A stretch of 42,365 nt of DNA from Iodobacter sp. BJB302 (GCF_002735645.1 NZ_PDZG01000041.1:1-42365), one strand, 5' to 3'. Counted from the first letter of the stretch, positions 27,247-37,118 are shown. Numbers and translations: made by a program. The notes: generated from the letters alone by a model not told the origin.

Positions 27247-28617
27247 TTAAGCGGCCATTTCTTCAGCCGTAAACAAGCGTGAAATCAGCGCTTTTTCAAA
27301 ACCGGCTTCCATAGGAATCGATATTTTTACGCCATTGCCTGCGGCCACTTCGCAAGGGTTGCCGCTCTTATCACGCATTTCGGCCAGAGTGATAATGCGG
27401 TTGCCACTTGGGTGAATAATTTCCAGCTGATCGCCCACGGCAAAACGGTTTTTCACCTCGATCTTCGCCCAGCCATCTTGCACACTCAGCACCTCGCCCA
27501 CAAACTGGCTTTGCTTGGATTTGGAATGGCCATCCAGGTAATTCTGCGCTTCATGGGTGTAATGACGCTGGTAAAAGCCATCGGTGTAACCACGGTTGGC
27601 TAGGCCATCCAGATCAGCCAAGAGTGCCGGATTAAACGGCCGCCCTGCCACTGCATCGTCAATCGCCTGGCGGTAAACCTGAGCGGTACGCGCAACGTAA
27701 TACAGTGATTTTGTGCGGCCTTCGATTTTGAGCGAATCTACGCCGATTTTGGTCAGACGCTCAATATGCTGCACCGCACGCAGATCTTTGGAATTCATAA
27801 TATAAGTGCCGTGCTCGTCTTCCATAATCGGCATCAGCTCATCCGGGCGGCTTTGTTCTGCAATCAGATAGGTTTTATCGGCGGAAGGATGGCGCTCTGC
27901 ACCACCACAGGCGGCAAAGCTCTGATTAGCGTCTTCCATGGCCTTATTAAAATCAAACTGAATCACCTGCGGCTTCACGTCCCCGGCATCGTCTTCCACC
28001 GTGTCATTCATTTTGTAATCCCAGCGGCAAGCATTGGTGCAAGTGCCCTGATTAGGATCGCGGTGGTTAAAGTAACCTGACAACAGGCAGCGGCCTGAAT
28101 AGGCAATACAGAGCGCGCCATGGACAAACACTTCGAGTTCCATATCCGGGCACAGCTGACGGATTTCTTCCACTTCATCAAGGCTCAGCTCGCGGGATAA
28201 AATAACCCGCTCAAGGCCAAGCGACTTCCAGAATTTCACTCCGGCGTAATTCACGGTATTAGCTTGCACCGACAGGTGAATCACCTGCTCAGGCCATTTT
28301 TCCCGCACCATCATAATCAGGCCGGGGTCGGCCATAATCAGCGCATCGGGCTTCATGGCAATCACCGGCTCCATATCGGCAAGATAAGTTTTAACCTTGG
28401 CGTTATGCGGCAGAATATTGCTGGCTACAAAGAACTTCTTGCCACGCTGGTGCGCCTCGATAATCCCCTGGCCAATTTGCTCGAGCTTAAATTCATTATT
28501 ACGGGCACGCAGTGAATAGCGTGGCTGGCCGGCATAGACCGCGTCTGCACCGAAATCATAAGCGGCGCGCATTTTGTCCAAAGTGCCAGCGGGAAGAAGA
28601 AGTTCTGGGGCTTTCAT
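27247..28617 (-). CDS. trhP: Peptidase U32-family tRNA hydroxylation protein TrhP (YegQ)
   Basis: In E. coli this protein (formerly YegQ) is needed for prephenate-dependent 5-hydroxylation of uridine 34 in several tRNAs. At 456 residues the length matches. Landmarks are the N-terminal APELLLPAGTLDKMRAAYDFGADAVYAG and the cysteine cluster in the core (CIAYSGRCLLSGY and GTCTNACRW), which likely holds an iron-sulfur cluster. KIEGRTKSLYYVA and a C-terminal beta-barrel-like domain follow. The older name peptidase U32 reflects distant collagenase homologues. It is a single-gene unit behind an extended -10 promoter at 28689-28697. Confidence 0.94.
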   Translation of the reverse strand: MKAPELLLPAGTLDKMRAAYDFGADAVYAGQPRYSLRARNNEFKLEQIGQGIIEAHQRGKKFFVASNILPHNAKVKTYLADMEPVIAMKPDALIMADPGLIMMVREKWPEQVIHLSVQANTVNYAGVKFWKSLGLERVILSRELSLDEVEEIRQLCPDMELEVFVHGALCIAYSGRCLLSGYFNHRDPNQGTCTNACRWDYKMNDTVEDDAGDVKPQVIQFDFNKAMEDANQSFAACGGAERHPSADKTYLIAEQSRPDELMPIMEDEHGTYIMNSKDLRAVQHIERLTKIGVDSLKIEGRTKSLYYVARTAQVYRQAIDDAVAGRPFNPALLADLDGLANRGYTDGFYQRHYTHEAQNYLDGHSKSKQSQFVGEVLSVQDGWAKIEVKNRFAVGDQLEIIHPSGNRIITLAEMRDKSGNPCEVAAGNGVKISIPMEAGFEKALISRLFTAEEMAA

Positions 28618-29022
28618 GATGATCCGATCTTATAAGCGCCTGCAGTAAACCAAGCAAATGGCTGCCATGCAGATTGTAAAAAAACGCGATTATAGCACGG
28701 TCTTTTTGCCTATTTTTTAATCAAGCATAAAAAACACACTGAAAACAGCAGCTTAATTGGCTTATCCACAAGCCATCCACGGACTTGCTGGATCAATTCT
28801 TGGATAAACGGCAAATACTGATTAAAAAATACGCAGTACAGAAAAAACCTGCCGGAGCAATGACTTGCCTGACTTGTCCACAGGACGTGCACAGGCTTGT
28901 TCGCGCATGACGGGGATAAGCTGAAATTTTATGATATAGGCCCAGTTGTGCAAAAGCGGGGCCTGTGAGCACATCAAAATAAGCGGATTAAATGGCTTTA
29001 ACTCAAAGCCACTTGGCCAAGC
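28618..29022. other. Gene-free 405-base region with several DnaA-box-like sites
   Basis: No open frame is convincing here. Besides the trhP promoter it contains TTATCCACA at 28762-28770 (strict DnaA-box consensus), TTGTCCACA at 28874-28882 (one mismatch), an inverted TTATCCAAG at 28799-28807 (two mismatches), and an inverted TTATCCCCG-like site near 28912-28920. The flanks of the first box are AT-rich. It might titrate DnaA or regulate a neighbour. It is not a credible replication origin on this evidence. Confidence 0.4.
28689..28697 (-). promoter_or_regulatory. Extended -10 promoter of trhP
   Basis: On the minus strand the sequence reads TGCTATAAT, a perfect -10 hexamer with the TGn extension, about 70 bases upstream of the trhP start. 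No good -35 hexamer is found at 16-18 bases, which fits an extended -10 promoter. Confidence 0.6.
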
Positions 29023-29289
29023 TTAGCCCTGATCAATCAGCAAAGCAGTCAACTTTTTTACTAAGGGCAAAACCAAGAGCAGGGTAGGAAAAGCCACCAG
29101 CCAGGATAAGCCCCAAGCGCTGGGCCAAAGATCAAACAGCCTAGATGTAAAACCCACACCACGTAAAGTGCTGATCAATGAAACAACGCAAGTCATTAAT
29201 ACAGAGAGTAAAAATGGCATGACTAAATTGGCGTGCCTGGCGGGAATAAAGCCCGATCGGCGACGAGCGAAAGGATTTGATGATTTCAT
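29023..29289 (-). CDS. DUF2798 small membrane protein
   Basis: This 88-residue inner-membrane protein of unknown function has a basic N-terminus (KSSNPFARRRSGFIPARHA). Two hydrophobic helices follow, about 22-43 (LVMPFLLSVLMTCVVSLIS) and 58-82 (WGLSWLVAFPTLLLVLPLV). The pattern fits the DUF2798 family, in which each helix starts a repeat. GGAG precedes the ATG at good spacing. A dyad at 29441 lies in its upstream region. Function is unknown. Confidence 0.82.
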   Translation of the reverse strand: MKSSNPFARRRSGFIPARHANLVMPFLLSVLMTCVVSLISTLRGVGFTSRLFDLWPSAWGLSWLVAFPTLLLVLPLVKKLTALLIDQG

Positions 29290-29389
29290 AGCAACTCCAT
29301 AAGCCGGACAAACAAGCGCCTTTTTGCAGCAATGCGTCTTAAGCCCTTACCTAGGGGAAAAACGCTCATAAAAAAATTCTTATGGTCAG

Positions 29390-29424
29390 CAGCAAAAAAC
29401 AAGCACCGGAAATATCCGGCGGCT
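29390..29424 (-). terminator. Possible terminator after the DUF2917-like gene
   Basis: On the minus strand CCGGA-TATT-TCCGG is followed by TGCTTGTTTTTT. The stem is only 5 bp, so it is weak, but the T-run is clear and the position, about 100 bases after the gene, is sensible. Confidence 0.35.
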
Positions 29425-29440
29425 TTAGCGCGTTGATTGA

Positions 29441-29454
29441 CGTAAACGCTTACG
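29441..29454. promoter_or_regulatory. Operator-like dyad CGTAA-N4-TTACG
   Basis: CGTAAACGCTTACG is a perfect 5-bp dyad with a four-base centre. It is set in a larger imperfect symmetry (ATTGA on one side, TCAAT on the other, 29437-29465). It lies about 150 bases upstream of the DUF2798 start. The layout is like sites bound by MerR-type dimers; the binding protein is unknown. Confidence 0.3.
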
Positions 29455-29512
29455 GTAAATCAATAGATGACTTACGCAACCATCATATATAAAGCTGCAA
29501 AAAAGTTCAAGC

Positions 29513-29797
29513 TTAAAATCCAGCCAATAATCCCTGGATTTTCCAAACCCAGCGGCGCACTGGCGATGTATCAATAATATGTATTTCTGCCTCATCGCCT
29601 GCTAGGCTCACCCAGCCCGCCTCCTCAATCAACTCACACTCGCCTTCAAGCAATACCCTGGTCTGTGGCAGTAAACACTCCCCCATATAATGCGGCGCGT
29701 ATTGAAGATGCAGCTTGCCCCGCAGCACCAGAATCTGAGTACCTGCTCTTAAATAGCCACGCAACACCTGCCCTTTTCGTAATACTTGCTTTTCCAT
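29513..29797 (-). CDS. DUF2917-like small protein
   Basis: This 94-residue protein is probably an all-beta, cupin-like fold; LRAGTQILVLRGKLHLQYAP and ECLLPQTRVLLEGECELIEE resemble the DUF2917 pattern. It has no signal peptide or membrane helix and its function is unknown. The frame is open to 29875, but ATG 29797 has GGAG seven bases upstream. It is divergent from the MocR regulator gene, about 194 bases between starts, and MocR-type regulators often control the adjacent divergent gene. Confidence 0.7.
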   Translation of the reverse strand: MEKQVLRKGQVLRGYLRAGTQILVLRGKLHLQYAPHYMGECLLPQTRVLLEGECELIEEAGWVSLAGDEAEIHIIDTSPVRRWVWKIQGLLAGF

Positions 29798-29991
29798 CGC
29801 TTTGCTCCACCACTTTTTGATGCAAACCATCTTAATGAGCAGCAAGCTGTAAAAACAGCGACAAGAAACGGTCATCTGCTACGCAGCAGAGGTGTTTTTT
29901 TTAATCTGTTATGGTGTGGTTTATTGCGATCTATATCTATGTAAAAGCACGCTGTTACCGCATGATTCCCCCACAACAGGCGGAGGCGTTT

Positions 29992-31434
29992 ATGGATTAC
30001 CTTTATCAGCGCTGGGCAGCGCATTATCTCAGTGCCATTGTCTCTGGCACGCTGAAAGTGGGCGAGCGCATGCCTTCTTTGCGGGAGCTCATGCGCCTGC
30101 ATGGCATCAGCCTCTCTACCGCCTTGCAATTGTGCCGCCAGCTGGAAACCGATGGCTATCTGGAGGCAAAGCCCCGCTCTGGTTATTTTGTCCGCCAGAG
30201 AATGCGTATCACGCCAGTGACTGAGCCAAGACTGGAGATCGATCAGGCCCAATATGTAGGGATTCATGCCCGTGTTTCTGATTTTATCGCCCGTGGCAGG
30301 CAGCAGGCGATTCAGCATAATTTCTCTGTAGCCCGCTGCTCGCCTGATCTTTACCCCGGCGAAGCACTTAAAAATGCAGCGATTCGGGCCATTAAGCAAA
30401 ATCCCGGTTTATTTGTCAGCGCCGTCCCAAATAAAGGCCATCCGGCGTTTCGGGCTGTGCTGGCCAAGCGCGCAATGCGGATGGGCGTGCTGATGTCTCC
30501 CGAGGAGGTGTTGATCACCCACGGCTGTATCGAGGCGCTTAATCTGGCACTGCGGGCAGTTGCCCAGCCAGGCGACACCATTGCAGTTGAATCGCCCACT
30601 TTTTACGGCCTGCTGCAAGTTTTGGAAAGCTTGGGCCTGCGCGCAATTGAAATTCCCACCAGCCCGCAGACTGGTATATCCATTGAAGCCCTAGAGCTGG
30701 CCTGCCAGACCTACAACAATATTAAAGCTGTGGTGGTGGTACCGCATTTACAAAACCCGCTGGGCAGCATCATGCCCGAGGCACATAAAGACAGGCTGGT
30801 GGCGCTCTGCGAAGCGCAGGCGATTCCATTAATCGAAGACGATACCTATAGCGAGCTGATCAACGACGATATTCCGCTGCGCGCCTTAAAAGCACGGGAT
30901 CAAACCGGCAACGTGATTTATTGCGCATCGCTGCATAAGATTTTAGCGCCAGGCATGCGCTTGGGCTGGATGAGCGGCGGGCGCTGGCAGGCGCGGATTG
31001 AAATGCTGAAGTATGCGCAAACCCGTGATAACGAGGCATGGTCGCAAATCGCTGCCGCCGAATATATGGGTTCCAGCGCTTATGACAGGCATTTGCGCAA
31101 GCTACGCAGCACGCTTAAAACCCAGCGCGAACGCACTGCTGAGGCCATTGCCCGCTATTTTCCAGCCGGCACGCGGCTGAATGTGCCCCAAGGCGGGCTG
31201 GCTTTATGGGTGGAATTACCTGATCAGCTGTCATCAAAGCACGTTTTTGATGCGGCGCTTAAGAAAGGTATTTTAATTGCGCCCGGGCTGATGTTTTCTA
31301 ATTCAAATCGCTTTGAGCACTTTATTCGCATCAACTGCGGCTGGCCTTTCAACCCGGACATTGATCGTGCTTTACAAAGCTTAGGCCATCTCATTCATGA
31401 AATAAGCCGCCTGAACACACCTCATCCGGCTTAA
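29992..31434 (+). CDS. MocR-type regulator: GntR HTH fused to a class I aminotransferase domain
   Basis: This 480-residue transcription factor has an N-terminal GntR winged helix (about 1-75, with VGERMPSLRELMRLHGISLSTALQLCRQLE) joined to a PLP-binding aminotransferase-fold domain (about 90-475). The Schiff-base lysine is K316 in ASLHKILAPGMRLGWM, and the PLP-contact NPLGS and EDDTYSELI are present. Such proteins sense amino-acid-like ligands or PLP. The frame is open 27 codons upstream, but ATG 29992 follows GGAGG by six bases and begins a standard GntR helix. The stop overlaps that of the convergent HD-GYP gene by 4 bases with no terminator between, so each transcript must run antisense into the other. 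Confidence 0.93.
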   Translation: MDYLYQRWAAHYLSAIVSGTLKVGERMPSLRELMRLHGISLSTALQLCRQLETDGYLEAKPRSGYFVRQRMRITPVTEPRLEIDQAQYVGIHARVSDFIARGRQQAIQHNFSVARCSPDLYPGEALKNAAIRAIKQNPGLFVSAVPNKGHPAFRAVLAKRAMRMGVLMSPEEVLITHGCIEALNLALRAVAQPGDTIAVESPTFYGLLQVLESLGLRAIEIPTSPQTGISIEALELACQTYNNIKAVVVVPHLQNPLGSIMPEAHKDRLVALCEAQAIPLIEDDTYSELINDDIPLRALKARDQTGNVIYCASLHKILAPGMRLGWMSGGRWQARIEMLKYAQTRDNEAWSQIAAAEYMGSSAYDRHLRKLRSTLKTQRERTAEAIARYFPAGTRLNVPQGGLALWVELPDQLSSKHVFDAALKKGILIAPGLMFSNSNRFEHFIRINCGWPFNPDIDRALQSLGHLIHEISRLNTPHPA

Positions 31435-32720
31435 ATTTCCCGTAAATGAAAGATCAGATCCTTTAATGCTTCTTGCGAAACACCATCCAGAGCGGGTGAA
31501 CGGCGCTCTATTTCATTGGCAAGATCAAAGAGCATCCATTCCATTTCACTCAGCATGGCTTGTAATTCAGCCAGCATTTCCGGGTCTTCCAGCCCATAGG
31601 CCTGCACCGCCTGTACATCGTCCGGATTTAAGCCTGCCTGAACAATCAGCGCACGAATACTTTCCATACGCTCAAATAAAAAACCAAGCGGTGAATCAAG
31701 GTTTGCCCCTTCATTGATTTGCCCTTCAAGCATGGCATGTAAAGCCAGCCATGATTGAAGAAAATCCGCAATATGCGCTAATTGCACGGAGGTATCCCTG
31801 ACCACCACCGCCTGATGCTCTTCACTGCTCATCGAGCCCAATAAGTCTCTTAAAGCCTTAACCGCAGGAGGATCAAAACGGGAACGCAGCAAGGTAAACA
31901 GAGCATCCAGTCTTTTTAAATCAAAACGGTGCAATACCGCATCGCTGACGTCAGCAATGGCAATAATCTGCGCTAAACGGCTGATCGCCTCCTTACGCAA
32001 ACCATAGGGATAGCCACTGCCATCCAGCCGCTCATGATGCTGCAAAATGGCATGGCAGGCCGCGGCAGAAAACGCAGGAAAAGAATGCACCAACATATAG
32101 CTGGTAATCGGATGTACATGAATATAGCGGCGCTCTTGCGGCGTAATGACATGCCCGGCGGTCAGCAGCTCCGGGTCTGTATGCATCTCACCCAAATCAT
32201 GGCATAAAGCGGCCAGCGTTAATGCCGTTTTATCCGCATCAGATAATTTCAGCTGTTGTGCCAGCGAGTATGAAACGATGCAATTTCTCAGTGCATGTGC
32301 AAACAAACTTGGGCGCTGATCATGCATCACAGTCAGCCGGAATCGAATCGGCAGGGGTAAAACAAGCATAGCAAGCTGATGCTTAACCGCCAGCACATCA
32401 CCCGATCTGCTTACTATTTTTGCAATCAGCGCATCTTTCTCGATAATTTTCCCCACTTCAAAAGCCAGCTGCTGACCATCAACCGGCTTATCGGTTGCCA
32501 GCGCCTGATCAAGCGGAGTAGATAATTTATGCCTGGTCAGCAAATCAAACTGATGGCTGCTGATCTTCGCCCCCTTTGCCAGTAACTTCATGCCGTTTTC
32601 CGCAAAGATATCCTGATCTGCGATCACCTCACGCTTATCGCCCATTTGGGTCGCTGCGCGAATATAGTGAGGGTTTTCTTCGGGAAGCTCAGCGCGTTGA
32701 GAGAGCGGATCAGGCAACAT
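31431..32720 (-). CDS. HD-GYP domain c-di-GMP phosphodiesterase (first paralogue)
   Basis: This 429-residue cytoplasmic protein should hydrolyse c-di-GMP. The first 110 residues contain a conserved stretch (YIRAATQMGDKREVIADQDI then LLAKGAKI) shared with its neighbour. The HD-GYP domain (about 135-280) has H142, H174-D175 in LCHDLGEMH, HVHP at 201-204, and HHERLDGSGYP at 228-238, so the catalytic set looks complete. A helical C-terminal region (about 310-429) follows and is also shared. AAGG precedes the ATG. It lies 113 bases downstream of the paralogue at 32834; the two probably arose by tandem duplication. Confidence 0.94.
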   Translation of the reverse strand: MLPDPLSQRAELPEENPHYIRAATQMGDKREVIADQDIFAENGMKLLAKGAKISSHQFDLLTRHKLSTPLDQALATDKPVDGQQLAFEVGKIIEKDALIAKIVSRSGDVLAVKHQLAMLVLPLPIRFRLTVMHDQRPSLFAHALRNCIVSYSLAQQLKLSDADKTALTLAALCHDLGEMHTDPELLTAGHVITPQERRYIHVHPITSYMLVHSFPAFSAAACHAILQHHERLDGSGYPYGLRKEAISRLAQIIAIADVSDAVLHRFDLKRLDALFTLLRSRFDPPAVKALRDLLGSMSSEEHQAVVVRDTSVQLAHIADFLQSWLALHAMLEGQINEGANLDSPLGFLFERMESIRALIVQAGLNPDDVQAVQAYGLEDPEMLAELQAMLSEMEWMLFDLANEIERRSPALDGVSQEALKDLIFHLREI

Positions 32721-32833
32721 TGATGTGCCTTAAAGCCGGAAGGCTTAAAAAAATAAGTATAACCATATCCATCAGACCTTAATAAATATAATTAAATATA
32801 AAATAACCATAAAAACTTATTAATAAAATAGTA

Positions 32834-34129
32834 TTAAGGTGCGCGTATTTCACGCAATTGCTGCACTAATTCTTCAAACATATTAGGCGGTATGCCATCA
32901 GATAATGGCGAGCGCCGCTCTATTTCATTGGCCATCTCATTCAGTATCCATTCCATTTCATTGAGCATGGTTTGCAACTGCTGCTGTAAATTAGGGTCCT
33001 CCTGGGCCACCGTTTGCATACCATGAAGATCGTCCGGATTAAATCCCATTTGCAATACCAGAGAATGCACCCCATCCATACGTTCAAATAAAAAACCTAT
33101 GGGTGAATTTTGAGCCGCACCAGCTTTCATCTGTACACACAACATCGCGTGCAATGCCAGCCAGCCCTCTAATAAATCGGCAATATGATGCAGTTGCAGG
33201 CTAGTTTCACCGCTCTTACACGCCAGCAGCGAATCAAAAGGCAGATCGTGCACTAATTCTCTGAGCGCTTTAATCAACCGGGCATCAAAACGTGTTTTAT
33301 TCAGCGCAAATGAGATCTGTAAACGAAGTAAATCAAAGCGCCGCAAAATGGCATCCGCCGTATCTGCCACTGCGATATATTGTGAAAGCGGGTGGATTCT
33401 TTCTTTTTGCAAACCATAGGGATAACCACTGCCATCCAGCCTTTCATGGTGATGCAAAATGGCCTGTGCGGCCATTCCGGAAAAATCATCGACTTTAGTC
33501 ACCACCAGGTAGCTGGTAATGGGATGCACATGCAAATAACAGCGCTCAATCAGGGTGACGCGATGGCCCGAAGTGAGCAGCTCCGGATCAGTATGCATCT
33601 CGCCCATATCATGGCAAATGGCAGCAAGCAGTAATTGATCACGGTAAATCTCGGGCAATTTAGTTTGCTGTGCCAGGGCGTGACACCAAATACTCACTCG
33701 TATCACATGCTCAAACAGATTAAGCCGCTGCTCTTTCATGACCGTCAGCCTGAATTGAACCGGTAAGGGCAGTGGCAACTGTGCTAACGCCTGCCTGACC
33801 ACTAACACGCCCCCCACTTTGGCCAGCATGCGGGCCAAAAATACATCTGCTGCCAGAATTTTTGCCGCATACGCAGACAGCTGATCCCCATTCACAGCAT
33901 TCTGAACCAACAGGCTCTGATCAATAGAAATGGATAATTTATGCCGGGAAAGCAGATCAAACTGATCGCTGTTAATACGCGAACCTTTAGCCAGCAAGAG
34001 AATGCCTGCTAGGGTAAAGACATCCTGATTGGCGATCACGTCTCTGGAGTCGCCCATCTGAGTCACTGCACGTAAGTAATGAGGTGTTTCTTCTGGCAGC
34101 TCTGACGAATGAGCTAAAGAATTTTGCAT
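32834..34129 (-). CDS. HD-GYP domain c-di-GMP phosphodiesterase (second paralogue)
   Basis: This 431-residue protein is collinear with the one at 31431. It has the same N-terminal module (ELPEETPHYLRAVTQMGD), an HD-GYP domain with H141, H173-D174 in ICHDMGEMHTD, HVHP, and HHERLDGSGYPYG, and the same C-terminal helical module (GFLFERMDG, EMEWILNEMANEIERRSP). The HD-GYP core is best conserved and residues 70-115 least, as expected if the copies respond to different partners. The ribosome-binding site is weak. It is first in the tandem pair. Confidence 0.94.
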   Translation of the reverse strand: MQNSLAHSSELPEETPHYLRAVTQMGDSRDVIANQDVFTLAGILLLAKGSRINSDQFDLLSRHKLSISIDQSLLVQNAVNGDQLSAYAAKILAADVFLARMLAKVGGVLVVRQALAQLPLPLPVQFRLTVMKEQRLNLFEHVIRVSIWCHALAQQTKLPEIYRDQLLLAAICHDMGEMHTDPELLTSGHRVTLIERCYLHVHPITSYLVVTKVDDFSGMAAQAILHHHERLDGSGYPYGLQKERIHPLSQYIAVADTADAILRRFDLLRLQISFALNKTRFDARLIKALRELVHDLPFDSLLACKSGETSLQLHHIADLLEGWLALHAMLCVQMKAGAAQNSPIGFLFERMDGVHSLVLQMGFNPDDLHGMQTVAQEDPNLQQQLQTMLNEMEWILNEMANEIERRSPLSDGIPPNMFEELVQQLREIRAP

Positions 34130-34316
34130 TTTTTTCAGAATTCGCTAATGAGACCTTATTAGCTTAGGATATTTAAATCACAAATTAAGCAGCGTCGGCC
34201 AGTAAAACAACAATTTCAGCATTTATTACAAAAATCATCCGGCTTATCTGAAAAAAAATTTCTAAGCACAATAAGCAATTTCAGGTAAGCACGTATCACT
34301 GCTTTTGAGCGCCAAT

Positions 34317-34345
34317 AAAAAAACGAGGCATCGCCTCGTTTTTTT
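34317..34345. terminator. Rho-independent terminator after dxs
   Basis: A seven-A run leads into ACGAGGC, a three-base loop, GCCTCGT and a seven-T run. It is just downstream of the dxs stop and can work in both directions. It separates the isoprenoid operon from the HD-GYP pair. Confidence 0.93.
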
Positions 34346-34362
34346 ATTTCAGTGCAGCCCGC

Positions 34363-36225
34363 TTAAAGCGCCCAGCGCTGCCGGATACCCGCCTCAATAC
34401 CTGCTGCATCCAGCCCGCATTCAGCCAGTTGCACATTCTGATCGGCATGCTCGATATAACGATCAGGAAAACCCAGCTGCAAGACAGGTTTGCACAGATC
34501 CTGAGCCAGCAGACTTTCAATCACGGCAGAGCCTGCTCCGCCCATAATGGCGCCTTCTTCAACCGTCACCAGATAATCATGGCTGGCAGCTAATTCAGCA
34601 ATCAGGCTGACATCAAGCGGCTTAACAAAGCGCATATTTACGACAGTTGCATTTAAAGCATCGCCCGCCTCTAAAGCAGCGGCCAGCACCGGGCCAAATG
34701 CCAGGATGGCGATCTTGCTGCCCCGGCGGCGTATTTCAGCACAGCCCATAGGGATGGCGGTCATCTCGCTTTGTACTTCAACACCAGGCCCCGTACCGCG
34801 GGGGTAGCGCACTGCACTTGGGCCTTCGTACAGAAAAGCGGTGTAGAGCATCTGACGACATTCGTTTTCGTCAGATGGCGTCAGCACCACCATATTGGGA
34901 ATACAGCGCAGATAGGACAGATCGAATGATCCGGCATGGGTCGGGCCATCTGCCCCCACTTGCCCGGCACGATCAATCGCAAACACAACGGGTAAATTTT
35001 GCAGGGCCACATCATGAATCAGCTGATCATAAGCGCGTTGCAAAAAGGTGGAATAAATCGCCACCACGGGTTTTAAACCTTCACAGGCAAGACCACCCGC
35101 AAAGGTCACCGCATGTTGCTCGGCAATGCCCACATCAAAATAGCGATCAGGGTGTTCCTGCTCAAAACGCACCAGCCCGGAGCCTTCACGCATCGCTGGG
35201 GTAATGCCTAATAAGCGTTTATCTTTTTTGGCCATATCGCACAGCCAGTCGCCAAACACCTTGGTATAGCTGACTTTAGCGGCCTTCGCGCCTTGCATGC
35301 CGTCTTCTTTTTCAAACGGCGTCACTGCATGGTATTTCACCGGATCGGCAACGGCTTTTTTATAGCCTTCACCTTTACGCGTCACCACATGCAAAAACTG
35401 CGGGCCTTTAAGCTGCTTGATATTTGCCAGCGTGGTAACTAGGGTATCCAAATCATGGCCATCGATCGGGCCGATATAATTAAAGCCGAACTGCTCAAAC
35501 ATGGTGCCGGGTGTCAGCATGCTTTTTACATGCTCTTCGCCTTTTTTTGCCAGCTCTTTAAGTGGCGGCACGGCTTCCAGCACCCGGGCAGATTTGCTGC
35601 GGATGCCGTTATAAAACTTACTTGATAATAATTTAGACAGATAATTGGTCAGTGCGCCCACATTGGGGGAAATCGACATTTCATTGTCGTTCAGCACTAC
35701 CAGCAAATTCACATCCCGGTGGCCCGCATTATTCAGTGCTTCAAAAGCCTGGCCAGCCGTCATTGCGCCATCGCCAATCACAGCAATAGCATGGCGGTCT
35801 TCACCCTTGAGCTTAGCGGCTTCGGCAAAACCCAGTGCCGCGCCAATTGACGTGCTGGAATGCCCCACGCCAAAAGTGTCGTACTCGCTTTCTTCACGCT
35901 TTGGAAAACCCGCAAGGCCATGCTGTTTGCGCATGGTATGCATTTGCGCGCGGCGGCCCGTTAAGATTTTATGCGGGTAGCTTTGATGGCCCACATCCCA
36001 AACCAGGCGATCGTGCGGGGTATCAAATACATAGTGCAGCGCAACGGTCAGCTCCAGCGCGCCCAGATTAGAAGCAAAGTGCCCACCGGTCTGGCTGACA
36101 GAATCAAGCAGGTAGTTGCGCAATTCATTGGCAAGCTGAGGCAAATCGGCTTTGGCCAATTTTTTAAGCTCCAGCGGGCAAGACACTTTATCAAGCAGGG
36201 GATAACTCATCTCGAGTTTCTTCAT
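34363..36225 (-). CDS. dxs: 1-deoxy-D-xylulose-5-phosphate synthase
   Basis: This 620-residue thiamine-diphosphate enzyme condenses pyruvate and glyceraldehyde-3-phosphate, the first step of the MEP isoprenoid pathway. The TPP motif GDGAMTAG starts at 151 and ends with NDNEMS near 180. The transketolase pyrimidine-binding part has [15 protein letters not shown] with its catalytic Glu, and [15 protein letters not shown] follows. [16 protein letters not shown] holds conserved substrate-binding histidines. Its ATG overlaps the ispA stop (TAATG), so translation is coupled. It is last in the xseB-ispA-dxs operon, a gene order common in proteobacteria. Confidence 0.97.
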   Translation of the reverse strand: MKKLEMSYPLLDKVSCPLELKKLAKADLPQLANELRNYLLDSVSQTGGHFASNLGALELTVALHYVFDTPHDRLVWDVGHQSYPHKILTGRRAQMHTMRKQHGLAGFPKREESEYDTFGVGHSSTSIGAALGFAEAAKLKGEDRHAIAVIGDGAMTAGQAFEALNNAGHRDVNLLVVLNDNEMSISPNVGALTNYLSKLLSSKFYNGIRSKSARVLEAVPPLKELAKKGEEHVKSMLTPGTMFEQFGFNYIGPIDGHDLDTLVTTLANIKQLKGPQFLHVVTRKGEGYKKAVADPVKYHAVTPFEKEDGMQGAKAAKVSYTKVFGDWLCDMAKKDKRLLGITPAMREGSGLVRFEQEHPDRYFDVGIAEQHAVTFAGGLACEGLKPVVAIYSTFLQRAYDQLIHDVALQNLPVVFAIDRAGQVGADGPTHAGSFDLSYLRCIPNMVVLTPSDENECRQMLYTAFLYEGPSAVRYPRGTGPGVEVQSEMTAIPMGCAEIRRRGSKIAILAFGPVLAAALEAGDALNATVVNMRFVKPLDVSLIAELAASHDYLVTVEEGAIMGGAGSAVIESLLAQDLCKPVLQLGFPDRYIEHADQNVQLAECGLDAAGIEAGIRQRWAL

Positions 36226-37118
36226 TAGTTAGCGCGTTCCACAATAAAATCGGCCAAGAACACCAAACCACGGGCTTTTTCACCAAAGGGCTCAATCGCC
36301 GCCAGTGCCTGGGATTTAAGCTCCTCCGCCTTTTGCTTAGCCGCCGCTAAGCCAAGCAGGGAAACATAGGTGGGTTTATTATTGGCCGCATCTTTTCCTG
36401 CTGTTTTGCCAAGAGTGGCCGAATCAGCTTCTTCATCCAGCACGTCATCAACCACCTGAAATGCAAGACCAATACATTGTGCGTAATCATCCAGACGGGC
36501 ACGCTCTTCATCGCTGATAGCGGTGCCGCAATAGGAGCCCAGCAAGACCGCAGCGCGAATCAAAGCACCTGTTTTTAAGCCGTGCATTTGTTCCAACCCG
36601 GGAAGGCTTAAGGCCTGGCCTACGCTGTACAGATCAATTCCCTGGCCACCGCACATCCCCATGCTGCCTGAGGCACGGGCCAGAATATTGATCATTTTAA
36701 GCTGATCAGCCGGCGCATCGGCCAGCGTATATGAGCTGAGGACATCAAATGCTGCCGTTTGCAGTGCATCGCCCGCCAGTAGCGCAGAAGCTTCGCCAAA
36801 TGCGATATGACAGGTCGGCTTGCCACGGCGCAGCACATCGTTATCCATAGCCGGCATATCGTCATGCACAAGAGAATAAGCATGAATTAACTCAACGGCT
36901 GCGCCCGCATATTGCAAGCGCTCAGGCGATGCATCCACAACGGCACCTGCGGCAAAAGCCAGCAGAGGGCGGACACGTTTGCCACCATCCAGCACTGAAT
37001 AGCGCATGGCAGTATGTAGCTGAGGTGGAATATGATCCTGAAGAGGCAAAACAGCCGCGAGCGTCTGCTCCATACGGGACTGGACGTCTTGCATCCAGCT
37101 TTTAAAGTCTGATGTCAT
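36225..37118 (-). CDS. ispA: Farnesyl diphosphate synthase (polyprenyl synthetase)
   Basis: This 297-residue enzyme adds isopentenyl diphosphate to dimethylallyl and geranyl diphosphate to give farnesyl diphosphate. The first aspartate-rich motif is DDMPAMDND and the second [15 protein letters not shown] carries the substrate-binding Lys and Arg. The two-residue insert in the first motif marks bacterial short-chain FPP synthases. The gene starts directly after the xseB stop and overlaps dxs by one base. Confidence 0.96.
   Translation of the reverse strand: MTSDFKSWMQDVQSRMEQTLAAVLPLQDHIPPQLHTAMRYSVLDGGKRVRPLLAFAAGAVVDASPERLQYAGAAVELIHAYSLVHDDMPAMDNDVLRRGKPTCHIAFGEASALLAGDALQTAAFDVLSSYTLADAPADQLKMINILARASGSMGMCGGQGIDLYSVGQALSLPGLEQMHGLKTGALIRAAVLLGSYCGTAISDEERARLDDYAQCIGLAFQVVDDVLDEEADSATLGKTAGKDAANNKPTYVSLLGLAAAKQKAEELKSQALAAIEPFGEKARGLVFLADFIVERAN

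Noticed and set aside
28618-29022. Replication origin
   Set aside because: Only one strict DnaA box, and no dnaA, dnaN, gidA or par genes nearby; not enough.
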